A stretch of DNA of 52,740 nucleotides from Opitutaceae bacterium (GTDB lineage Bacteria > Verrucomicrobiota > Verrucomicrobiia > Opitutales > Opitutaceae): contig JANJTQ010000296.1 of the NCBI GenBank assembly GCA_024711005.1, forward strand, positions 1 to 52,740. The letters are read 5' to 3'. Positions 1 through 6,753 of this stretch are shown piece after piece. A program made the position numbers and the translations under genes. Every line of letters begins with the position of its first letter. Positions within the stretch are counted from its first letter, which is position 1. A model generated the notes under the pieces. That model was not told where the DNA came from and did no database searches. It was given only the letters and a program-made list of their open reading frames with translations.

Positions 1-64
1 GACATCCTTTGCGCAAGGGTAAAACATTGACCCCTTTTTACTCCTTGATAGCAATCTTAGTAAC

Positions 65-382
65 ATGAGGGGAAGCGCTAATAGTGGAGATATTCCTGTT
101 ATGTTTACGGCAGGTGGATTGGGGCGAAATTCTAATAACGGCAATACCGCTGGTACTACACGATTGCCCGGACCAGATTACAATGGCGGTGGCATAGCTA
201 TTGATGTGACTAAGGCTGCGCCTGATACGCTAGCCCATGAAATGGGGCATTATTCCACCAATCAAGGTGATGATAGTCACAATAAAAAGGATCCTAATGC
301 AACGATGGCACCCTCGTCGAGCGGTGGAGGCTCAGTTCCAGATAAATGCTTATGCGAGGGCTTCGCTAAAATGTTAAAATGA
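65..382 (+). CDS. Zincin-like metallopeptidase domain protein, probably the C-terminal toxin part of a larger protein
   Basis: A 105-residue reading frame carries HEMGH near residues 58-62, the zinc-binding HExxH signature. It is followed by Gly-Asp-Asp-Ser-His about ten residues on, and by Asn-Ala-Thr-Met-Ala-Pro, which resembles the Met-turn of metzincin peptidases. A Cys-x-Cys sits near the end. There is no signal peptide. The frame stays open upstream to a stop at 20-22, and another frame is open from 3 to 68, so this could be the detached or frameshifted tail of a polymorphic (RHS-like) toxin whose body lies outside the window. The next gene starts one base after its stop, and its product is exported, as expected for a toxin-immunity pair. 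The stretch is clearly more AT-rich than the rest of the window, suggesting transfer. The peptidase fold is a fair call; the toxin role is inference. Confidence 0.55.
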   Translation: MRGSANSGDIPVMFTAGGLGRNSNNGNTAGTTRLPGPDYNGGGIAIDVTKAAPDTLAHEMGHYSTNQGDDSHNKKDPNATMAPSSSGGGSVPDKCLCEGFAKMLK

Positions 383-383
383 T

Positions 384-965
384 ATGAATGCAAAAATCGG
401 CATCTTTCTCGCGATTTGTGTTACATGGGCTTCAGCCGCAGGAGACAGCTTTTCTTCGGGGCTGACCATAAGGCTGGCTCTCTTGGCTCAAGACCGCAGG
501 GACATCTCCATTGAAACAATAGTTGATTTGCATGTTCTCGGTTATGGCCTCCTAACCCGGTCCCTCGGCGGTGGTTCGGATGAGAGATGGGTTCGGATGT
601 CATCGACGGAGGCTAATCTTTATGGCCAAAAAATCTCGGATTTAGATAAACGTATCAAAATCGTCGTAGTGCATCCCAAGCTGGAGCGCGCATCGCATCC
701 GGCGCAGCTGTTTATGGAGCTGAAGTCCATAACTGCGGTTGAGGCGATCGCTATTGGTGGGTGGCGGTTTATATCCAGTGATCGAGACGCCGATGATACC
801 GATGATAGAACATATATGATAAAATTCGTCTATTTAGATGGAGAGTGGAAGATTCTAAAAGTCACTGAGGCGTCGGATAAAGAGCTGTATCCTTATTTGC
901 ACCTTAAGGATGACAAAAGTGAACCCACAGGCCGGCAAGAAGTGAACCCCACAGGCCAACCATAA
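384..965 (+). CDS. Exported protein of unknown function, candidate immunity partner
   Basis: I do not recognise the family. The 193-residue product begins with a short basic N-terminus, a hydrophobic segment (residues 5-18) and Ala-Ser-Ala-Ala, a normal signal peptide, so the protein should act in the periplasm. The body is mixed alpha/beta and ends its ordered part with a strand-like block around Phe-Val-Tyr-Leu-Asp-Gly-Glu-Trp-Lys, similar in style to small SnoaL/NTF2-like folds. It starts one base after the metallopeptidase-like gene and is AT-rich like it, so the two are probably one transcript. The last 15 residues are read through two copies of a short direct repeat, so the original C-terminus may have been replaced. 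The immunity role is inferred from position only. Confidence 0.6.
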   Translation: MNAKIGIFLAICVTWASAAGDSFSSGLTIRLALLAQDRRDISIETIVDLHVLGYGLLTRSLGGGSDERWVRMSSTEANLYGQKISDLDKRIKIVVVHPKLERASHPAQLFMELKSITAVEAIAIGGWRFISSDRDADDTDDRTYMIKFVYLDGEWKILKVTEASDKELYPYLHLKDDKSEPTGRQEVNPTGQP

Positions 966-1222
966 GTGGACATGAGCCAAAGGTGACTGGCGACGAGCCG
1001 ACGGGGTCAAGGAGCCGAAAAAGACGAGCCGAGGGGCAGGGCGATTTTTGTTAGTTTTTAGTTCGCAACGTCCCAATGATCCCGAGCGGCACACGACGCG
1101 CCAGCTCCGAGCAACTGTCACGCCGTCTGCTTCCTCCTCCGCTTACGCTCCGTCCGGTGGAGTGCAACCCCGCCGGGGGCGGCATGGGCCGTGGCGGAAT
1201 AAGTGAACGACACAGGCCAACC
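917..1222 (+). repeat. Three copies of a short direct repeat
   Basis: Copies lie at 917-933, 940-961 and 1201-1222. The shared core reads AAGTGAAC, two variable bases, then CACAGGCC; copies two and three continue to AACC and match at 20 of 22 positions. The first two copies form the 3' end of the preceding exported-protein gene; the third lies 240 bases on. They mark the border between the AT-rich cassette and the normal GC-rich chromosome, so they may be scars of repeated cassette insertion or recombination. Confidence 0.65.
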
Positions 1223-1409
1223 GGGTATGTGAGTAATCAAAAGCGCGCTGAGGGCCTGCGTACCAAATAATGAAAAGACGCATTGAGCAGCTTCTCGATT
1301 ACAAGCCCTCTAAAAGAGGAAAGAGCATCTACATCAAACTGAACACTGCGATGTGTTCGCTCGGCGAAGCGGACGACCGCTACTGGTATGTGCAGAGGGC
1401 TGGATGTTC
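966..1409. other. Stretch without a convincing gene
   Basis: Between the exported-protein gene and the end of the minus-strand repeat-protein gene I see no convincing complete gene. It contains the third copy of the direct repeat. From 1270 an ATG opens a frame whose first 45 or so residues (beginning MKRRIEQLLDYKPSKRGKSI) look protein-like. After about 1410 it runs antisense through the neighbouring gene and loses that character. It may be a 5' fragment of a gene truncated by rearrangement. Confidence 0.35.
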
Positions 1410-2537
1410 TCAGCGGGCCGCGGTCGTTGTATCGCCGCCGAGTGCCGCGAGGGCCCGGTCCCGTAGCGGGCATTCGGGCAGTGCGCCCACCCAGGCTGCC
1501 GCTTCATCCGGAGCTGAAAATCCCCAGGCCGACACCGCCGCCGCCACCGCGGCTGTGCGCAGGTTCTCGTCCGGCAACGCCACCGCGTAAGCCGTCGCCG
1601 CCCGGGGATCGCTTTGTCCCCAGATCGCCACGGCGCCGGCGATGGCGCGTGAACGCGGCAACCCGTCGGGCAATGCCTCCGCCCAGACCGCCGCCGCCAC
1701 CGGATCGGACTCGGCCCACTTGCCTGCCACCGCGGAAAGCAGGCCTGCGTCTTTGGAGCGCGCCGCATGAGCCGCCGCCGCAGGTGCGTCGCGCTCCACC
1801 CAGCCATAGCTCATCTGCACCGCCGCCCGCGAGCGTCCGCGGCCTTCGGGCAACGTGTCCACCCACGCCGCCGCCGCCTTGGGGTCGCTGCTTGCCCATT
1901 GCGCCGCGACTTGCGCCGTCAAATCGTCCCAAAGCACCCGGCGCGATTTCAGCCCTGCGGACAACCGCGCCAGCATCGCGCCCGCAGCGGCCGGATCCGT
2001 CGCCGCCCAGTCCCGAAAATACGGGCCATATAACTCGCGGCTCACCGCGGGGGGCAGCGAGATGTTGAGCGCGGCCACGACCTGCTCCGGATCGCATTGC
2101 CGCAGCGCCGCGACCAACTGATCGCGTCCTTCCTGGCGCAGTTCTTGCGCCCCGCCGGGACGCCCAAACCACTCCGCGACCGCCACGAGGTCGCGGCTCG
2201 TCCAACTGAAAAACAAGGCCTCGCGCAACTCCGCGCGCCAGGCGACCGGTTCCACCGTGAGCAGCCACGCGAACAGCTTCGGCATCTCCGCCGACGGGAT
2301 CCCGTCGGCCCAAGCCCGCAGCGCCTTTTTCCGCCGCGCGGCGTCGGGCTCGGCGCGCAAAGCCGCCATCGGGTCCCGCGGCGCGGGCTCCGCGACGTTC
2401 GTCATGGCATGGGTCGCGCGCGGGGCCGTCGGCGTATTCGCGGACGGATCGCCGGAACGGGATTCGCGTAGCCAAATAATAGATACGGCAACCCCGAGGG
2501 AGACGGCGAGCAGCAGGGAGATGTGTGGGCGCTTCAT
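1410..2537 (-). CDS. Membrane-anchored or exported protein with Asp-Pro/Trp repeats
   Basis: The 375-residue product begins with a basic N-terminus and one hydrophobic segment (about residues 5-23), so it is a signal-anchor or exported protein. From about residue 100 to the end it is made of roughly 30-residue helical units with the pattern Trp-Ala, x, x, Asp-Pro, x-Ala-Ala-x-Trp, a few residues, Leu-Pro-x-Gly-x-x-Arg. At least five units are visible. Repeat proteins of this kind are frequent in Verrucomicrobiota genomes and generally unassigned; the helical repeats suggest a binding scaffold, but no catalytic motif is visible. It lies 79 bases downstream of the GH5 gene on the same strand and could share its transcript. 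Confidence 0.8.
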   Translation of the reverse strand: MKRPHISLLLAVSLGVAVSIIWLRESRSGDPSANTPTAPRATHAMTNVAEPAPRDPMAALRAEPDAARRKKALRAWADGIPSAEMPKLFAWLLTVEPVAWRAELREALFFSWTSRDLVAVAEWFGRPGGAQELRQEGRDQLVAALRQCDPEQVVAALNISLPPAVSRELYGPYFRDWAATDPAAAGAMLARLSAGLKSRRVLWDDLTAQVAAQWASSDPKAAAAWVDTLPEGRGRSRAAVQMSYGWVERDAPAAAAHAARSKDAGLLSAVAGKWAESDPVAAAVWAEALPDGLPRSRAIAGAVAIWGQSDPRAATAYAVALPDENLRTAAVAAAVSAWGFSAPDEAAAWVGALPECPLRDRALAALGGDTTTAAR

Positions 2538-2616
2538 GGCGGATCGGGTTTGGCGACGAGAAACGGGAAAGGCGACGGCCCCGCAAGGGAGCCGCCGCCG
2601 ATGAATCCCCGAACGC

Positions 2617-4698
2617 TCAGGGCGTGGTGATCGTCACGTTGTCGAACGTGGCGGTGCCGAGCGTGGAATTGTTGTAGCTGCACACCGCGAGGCCGACTTG
2701 GACGGTGGAGCCCATGGCGATGGTCTTGGGCGTGCTCATCTGGGTCCAGGTGACGCCGTTGGCCGACTTGTAGCCGGTGAAGACGTTGCCGACGCGGGTC
2801 ACGCGCACCCAGTAAGGGGCCGCGGCCGCGCCGCCGGAACCGGTCGCCGCTGTGGCGTCGGTGGTCAGGCGGGACTGCATGTAGGCGCCTTGCGCCGGGG
2901 TGATGATGGCGTCGGCCATCATCGAGCCGGCGGTGAGGGCGCTGCGGATCATGACGCCGGCGCGGGCGTAGTTGTGGGTGGCGGTCTGGGTGACCACGCG
3001 AGCGGTGACGGTGCAGTCGCCGGTGATGGCGGTGGAGGCGAACTGGAAGGAGTCGGCCGTGCCGCCGATGGTGGTTCCCGAGCCGTTCACGGTGAAGACG
3101 CCGCCGCCGAAGCTTGTGGAACCGGCGACGCCGACGGTGCCGACATCGGCGTTGCTCCAGCCTGCGGGCAGACCGGTTGCCGGGGTGAACTTGACCGCGT
3201 CCGCGATCACATGGCCGTTCGTGCCGGTGTTGGAGATCGTCACCGACCCGCCAGTGGTCCCGAAGGTGTAGGTGCCGACCGAATTCCAGACGCCGCCATT
3301 GGCGGTCTGGTTGACGGTGACACCGGTGGATCCGCCGGAGTGGACGATGGTGACGGGCACGTTGGTCGCGCGGTTCGAGGCGGACGTCCAGCGGACAAAC
3401 ACCTCGTAGTTGCCGGCGGCGAGCAGTGTTGGTGTATAGGCCACGGACTTGGAGCCCTTGCCCGCGTCGCCGTCGTGCAGGTAGTTGTACCCCTCATATC
3501 CGGGAGTCGAGGAGGAGGCGGTCCATGAACTGGTGATCGTGACGGAGCCGCTGTTGGTGTTGTCGATCATCACCTCGGAGGCGGTGCCGCCGTTGTCGCC
3601 ATAGGCTTCGAGCACGGCCATCTGCGGGCGGTCGACGGTGTAGTTGGACGTCGGCTCGCAAGTGAGATTGTAGCCGCCGGTCCAGCGTCCGCCGGACCAG
3701 TAGGTGCCGCTGAGACCGTTGGACTTGATGTAGTCGAGGAAGTTGTCGAGGACCACGTTCCACTCGGCGGTGTAGCCGTCGCTGTGAGGTACGCCGTATT
3801 CGCCGATCAGGCCGCGCACGCCGTTGGCGTTGCACCAGGTGACGAAGGGCTCGACGCTGGAGATGCCGACGGTCGGATAGCGGTTGTCCTGCGCATAGGT
3901 GTCGACGTATTGGCCGGTGCCGCCCTCGTCCCAGTAGGAATGGGCGGAGTAGATGAGACGGTCGGACGGGTCGGTGAGCGCGAGGAGGGCACCGTTGCCG
4001 TCCTTGACCCAGCCCCACGAGCGCGACGAATGAATTCCCTCGATGAGGATCCATTGGTTGTCTCCGTTGGCGCGAATCGCGTTGATCGCGGCCTGGGCGG
4101 CGGCCTGCCAATTGGAGACTGTGCCCTTGGGCTCATTCATGATGTCGTAGCCGTAGATCGCGGCGTCACCCTTGAAATGGTCGGAGAGCCGGTCCCAGAC
4201 ATCGGCGTAGGCCGAGTAGGGAACCTGTGTGCTGCCGACCTGATACTTGGTCCCGTTGACGTGCACTTCGTTGTAGTCGTGCATGTCCAGAATGACCTTC
4301 ATGCCGCGGGCGCGGATGAGGCCGACCGCCGTGTCGAGGTGGCCGAGGTTGGTGCTGTTGAGCGGCGCGTAGAGCGAGTCCTGCACGCGTTTCCATTTGA
4401 ACGGAAGCCGGATGAGGGTGATGCCCTTGCTCTGGTAGTAATCGAGCTCGGCGGCGTTGGGATAGATGTAGTCGGTGCCGTAGGTGCCGGGGATATTGCC
4501 GCTGCCGGTGGCATCGCCGCCCTGGAGGTTGACGCCGAACATCTGGGGCGGGTCCTCGGCGAGCGCGGGACAGGCGAGCACGGTGGCGAGCAAGGCGGGG
4601 CGGAAGGCTTTTGCGAGGCGACGCCGGGTGGCGGAAAAAACGCCGGACGGGGTGGCCGACGGTTGGGGGTATTCTTGATCGGGGCGGGATGTTTTCAT
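2617..4698 (-). CDS. Secreted GH5 family glycoside hydrolase with two C-terminal beta domains
   Basis: The 693-residue protein has a long basic N-region and a hydrophobic segment ending Cys-Pro-Ala-Leu-Ala near residue 47, a signal peptide. Residues 52-350 form a GH5 (cellulase-like) barrel: Ile-Met-Asn-Glu-Pro puts the acid/base at about Glu189, Ile-Gly-Glu-Tyr-Gly puts the nucleophile at about Glu300, and His-Ser-Tyr near 253 is also typical. It should hydrolyse a beta-1,4-glucan or mannan outside the cytoplasm. Residues about 365-500 resemble the golvesin-type beta domain (ending Val-Ile-Ala-Asp-Ala-Val-Lys-Phe), and about 505-693 resemble a LamG/DUF1349-like sandwich; both probably bind glycan. 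A GTG at 4830 would add 44 unrelated residues, so the ATG at 4698, just before the signal peptide, is preferred. Exact substrate is unknown. Confidence 0.9.
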   Translation of the reverse strand: MKTSRPDQEYPQPSATPSGVFSATRRRLAKAFRPALLATVLACPALAEDPPQMFGVNLQGGDATGSGNIPGTYGTDYIYPNAAELDYYQSKGITLIRLPFKWKRVQDSLYAPLNSTNLGHLDTAVGLIRARGMKVILDMHDYNEVHVNGTKYQVGSTQVPYSAYADVWDRLSDHFKGDAAIYGYDIMNEPKGTVSNWQAAAQAAINAIRANGDNQWILIEGIHSSRSWGWVKDGNGALLALTDPSDRLIYSAHSYWDEGGTGQYVDTYAQDNRYPTVGISSVEPFVTWCNANGVRGLIGEYGVPHSDGYTAEWNVVLDNFLDYIKSNGLSGTYWSGGRWTGGYNLTCEPTSNYTVDRPQMAVLEAYGDNGGTASEVMIDNTNSGSVTITSSWTASSSTPGYEGYNYLHDGDAGKGSKSVAYTPTLLAAGNYEVFVRWTSASNRATNVPVTIVHSGGSTGVTVNQTANGGVWNSVGTYTFGTTGGSVTISNTGTNGHVIADAVKFTPATGLPAGWSNADVGTVGVAGSTSFGGGVFTVNGSGTTIGGTADSFQFASTAITGDCTVTARVVTQTATHNYARAGVMIRSALTAGSMMADAIITPAQGAYMQSRLTTDATAATGSGGAAAAPYWVRVTRVGNVFTGYKSANGVTWTQMSTPKTIAMGSTVQVGLAVCSYNNSTLGTATFDNVTITTP

Positions 4699-4831
4699 TT
4701 TGGGTTGGGTAAAGCCCCTTCGCAGCAAACGAAGGGGAATGGGGTAGGGGAATCCGGCAGATGGGCGCGTACGGAAACAACGCGCCGGATGGGTGCGCTT
4801 GGGCGCATCCGTGCAGTCGGCGGTGACCACC

Positions 4832-4938
4832 GAGGTAACGAGGGCGGTGGGACGGTGACGGACTGAAGAAACTCAGCCTCGTTACCTCCCAAGAAACCTG
4901 CCCGTCCCGCGACGCGGGCCAAACCGATTTCTTGGAGG
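4832..4938 (-). terminator. Overlapping inverted repeats, probable terminator of the PEP-CTERM gene
   Basis: GAGGTAACGAGG (4832-4843) is perfectly complementary to CCTCGTTACCTC (4877-4888). A second stem pairs 4885-4896 with 4928-4938 (eleven pairs, one bulge) and encloses the palindrome CCCGCG-A-CGCGGG (4906-4918). The two stems share bases 4885-4888 and so cannot fully form together. The position just past the stop of the minus-strand PEP-CTERM gene suits a terminator, but no T-run follows. Confidence 0.45.
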
Positions 4939-4996
4939 TTCCAACTGTGCCGCGCAGCGCCTCAGCCCCTGTGCTCGGCTGCTACCTGGAAGCGGC

Positions 4997-5833
4997 TTAG
5001 GCGTCGCTGCGGCTGCGAACCTTGCGACGCGTCGCGGCGACGAGGAGCGAGCCGGCGCCGGCGAGGATGGCGTAGGTGGACGGCTCGGGGATGGTCGAGA
5101 CGATCTGCACGGAGTTGAGGAAGCCGCGTGCTTCTCCCGTACCGCCGATGCTGGCGAGGTTGAGGACTTCGCCGGAGGTGATGGAGATGCTGAACTTGGC
5201 GTAGTTGTCGCCGGGGTTGCCCGCCGGCACCCACTCGCCCGTCGCATCCGTCGAGTCAAGGTAGCTGATCTGCTGGCTGGTGGCGGCGTAGTCGGTGTAG
5301 TTGAAGTCACCCGCGGAGGCCGTGCCCACGTAAAGATTTTGAACATGCGCGCTGCTCAGGCTGGTGTTGCGAGCGGTGATGTAGATGTCGTAGGTGCCCG
5401 CGGACAGACCGCTGATCTGGACGCCAACCGCACGCGCGCCGCTGGTTGCCAGGTAGATGCCATCCTTGCCCACGGAGGTGCCGGCATAGATGTCGGAGGT
5501 GGTCATGCCGCCCAGAGCATTGTTGAAGGTGATGCCGGTTTTCTCCAAGTCGATGAGCGTGCTTCCGGAGGTGCTGTTCCCGCCGACGTCGATGGAGATT
5601 CCGCTTGTGGCGGTGCCGTCGGACCAGACGAGACTGCTCGTGGGATTCGCGTCCGTGACCTGATTCCAAGCACTGTCGGCGGTGGAGCCGCTTGCGGTAT
5701 GATAAGGGCTGTTGGTCAAGGCATCGCCCTCGGCGAGCGTCGGACCGAAGTCGAGCTGGAGTACTTGCGCGGTGAGAGAACCGGTCAGGCAGAGGACCGA
5801 CAGGGCGGCGGAGATGAGGTGTTTTGATGTCAT
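4997..5833 (-). CDS. PEP-CTERM sorting domain protein
   Basis: The 278-residue product has a signal peptide (MTSKHLISAALSVLCLTGS onward, cleaved after Thr-Ala-Gln). A Ser/Thr/Gly-rich beta-strand body follows. The C-terminus has Ile-Pro-Glu-Pro-Ser-Thr, a hydrophobic helix and a basic end (Arg-Arg-Lys-Val-Arg): the complete PEP-CTERM tripartite signal. Such proteins are recognised by an exosortase in the cytoplasmic membrane and delivered to the surface, often alongside exopolysaccharide. No exosortase gene is in this window. The body matches no family I can name. The start at 5833 is chosen because the signal peptide begins there; the longer in-frame start would add 22 unrelated residues. 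Confidence 0.85.
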   Translation of the reverse strand: MTSKHLISAALSVLCLTGSLTAQVLQLDFGPTLAEGDALTNSPYHTASGSTADSAWNQVTDANPTSSLVWSDGTATSGISIDVGGNSTSGSTLIDLEKTGITFNNALGGMTTSDIYAGTSVGKDGIYLATSGARAVGVQISGLSAGTYDIYITARNTSLSSAHVQNLYVGTASAGDFNYTDYAATSQQISYLDSTDATGEWVPAGNPGDNYAKFSISITSGEVLNLASIGGTGEARGFLNSVQIVSTIPEPSTYAILAGAGSLLVAATRRKVRSRSDA

Positions 5834-6081
5834 GGGGGTGCAGCGGATGAAAGAGGTTCGGGATGGACGTAATTGTCCGCGCGCTCCGCAGGGGGGCAAA
5901 TTGCATGAATTGAAAAACCTCGATAAAAACTATGGAATTTTGACATCCGAGGAGATCGTTATGCACCCTCTCCACGCCGATCGAGGGAACGAGCCTGCTC
6001 GTGATTCCATCCTCGCGCCCGCGTTCAAACCCTCCGCCGCGTCATCCAAGCCGCGGCAAGCGTCGCGACGAATGGCGTTCG

Positions 6082-6123
6082 TCAGTCTTCAATCTCGGGC
6101 ATCGAGCAGGCGGGGCTCGAAAA
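6082..6123 (-). repeat. Coding copy 1 of a shared 13-residue C-terminal tail
   Basis: These 14 codons encode FSSPACSMPEIED plus stop. The other copy is 21051-21092. The two differ at six positions, the third base of the codons for Phe, Ala, Cys, Ile and Glu and the middle base of the stop (TGA versus TAG), and all the sense changes are synonymous. Similarity stops at the stop codon and just before the Phe codon. Confidence 0.85.
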
Positions 6124-6549
6124 CACACGTGTGGTCTGCGGGCGAGGCGGCAGCTCGGCCGCCGCGGCGGTGACGAGATCGCTCAGGACGGAACGATGGC
6201 ACTGCGCCTCGTTTTCGCAAAAGCAGCCCAAGTTGACGCGCTGGCGGAGCGCCATGGCCGCGACCAACCGGATGGCTTGGCGAGCCGCCGGGCTGCGCAT
6301 TTCGGTGCGATAGCGCCGTGCGAAGGAGGGAAACTTTATTTCTCCGGACCGGTAGATGGCGACGAGTTCGCGGCTGGGTGAAAGCAGGGGCATCCAAACG
6401 TCGAAGTAACCGCCTGACGCATAATCCTCATGCCGTACGCCGCGCGGCGGATAGTGAGCCACGCCGATCGACAACCCCGGTTGATGACGGGCCGTTCCGT
6501 AACGATAGGTGTGCAGATTCAGGGGAGGAGTCTGGCCGGCGGATTTCAT
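6082..6549 (-). CDS. DUF488 family protein with a shared C-terminal tail
   Basis: The 155-residue cytoplasmic protein fits DUF488: it has Pro-Pro-Arg-Gly-Val near the start, Leu-Ser-Pro-Ser-Arg-Glu-Leu, Phe-Ala-Arg-Arg-Tyr-Arg-Thr-Glu, and near the end the hallmark Cys-Phe-Cys-Glu-x5-Cys-His-Arg-Ser-Val-Leu. The function of DUF488 is not established. After the domain comes an extension ending FSSPACSMPEIED, identical to the last 13 residues of the MarR-type regulator that ends at 21051. The ATG at 6549 is preferred over an upstream in-frame start because family similarity begins soon after it. The gene is divergent from the PLP enzyme at 6754. Confidence 0.8.
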   Translation of the reverse strand: MKSAGQTPPLNLHTYRYGTARHQPGLSIGVAHYPPRGVRHEDYASGGYFDVWMPLLSPSRELVAIYRSGEIKFPSFARRYRTEMRSPAARQAIRLVAAMALRQRVNLGCFCENEAQCHRSVLSDLVTAAAAELPPRPQTTRVFSSPACSMPEIED

Positions 6550-6636
6550 GATGATGGAACAGCGTGATCCGATATTAATTGTTGGCAAGGGACCGCCCCC
6601 GGCGAGACTGGGCGGGCTCGGCCGGGACTATTTCAT

Positions 6637-6730
6637 GGCGGGCGTATCAAGGGGAATTATGGAGACGCATATTACGACCGCTAACCGGGGAAATGCCATT
6701 CGCTCGTCCGTCGCGCCCGCCGGTCGGGCG
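6637..6730 (+). promoter_or_regulatory. Leader able to form two mutually exclusive hairpins, candidate riboswitch
   Basis: GGCGGGCG (6637-6644) can pair with CGCCCGCC (6714-6721), closing a 69-base internal region. The same 6714-6719 segment can instead pair with CGGGCG (6725-6730) across a five-base loop, immediately before the ribosome binding site GAGGAG and the ATG at 6754. Alternative pairing of this kind is typical of a riboswitch expression platform. The enclosed region has TATCAAG right after the first stem strand, then GCTAACC and AAATGCCATTC, loosely like conserved elements of the SAM-I aptamer, but the kink-turn is not evident. GC-rich chance pairing is possible. Confidence 0.35.
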
Positions 6731-6753
6731 GAGGTTGCAACGAGGAGTTCGCG

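Noticed and set aside
4699-4830. A 44-residue N-terminal extension of the GH5 enzyme from a GTG
   Set aside because: It would place the signal peptide far inside the protein and adds unconserved residues; the ATG at 4698 is better.
6645-6713. A confirmed SAM-I riboswitch upstream of the PLP enzyme
   Set aside because: Only loose matches to the aptamer are visible and the kink-turn is missing, so it is reported only as a candidate structured leader.
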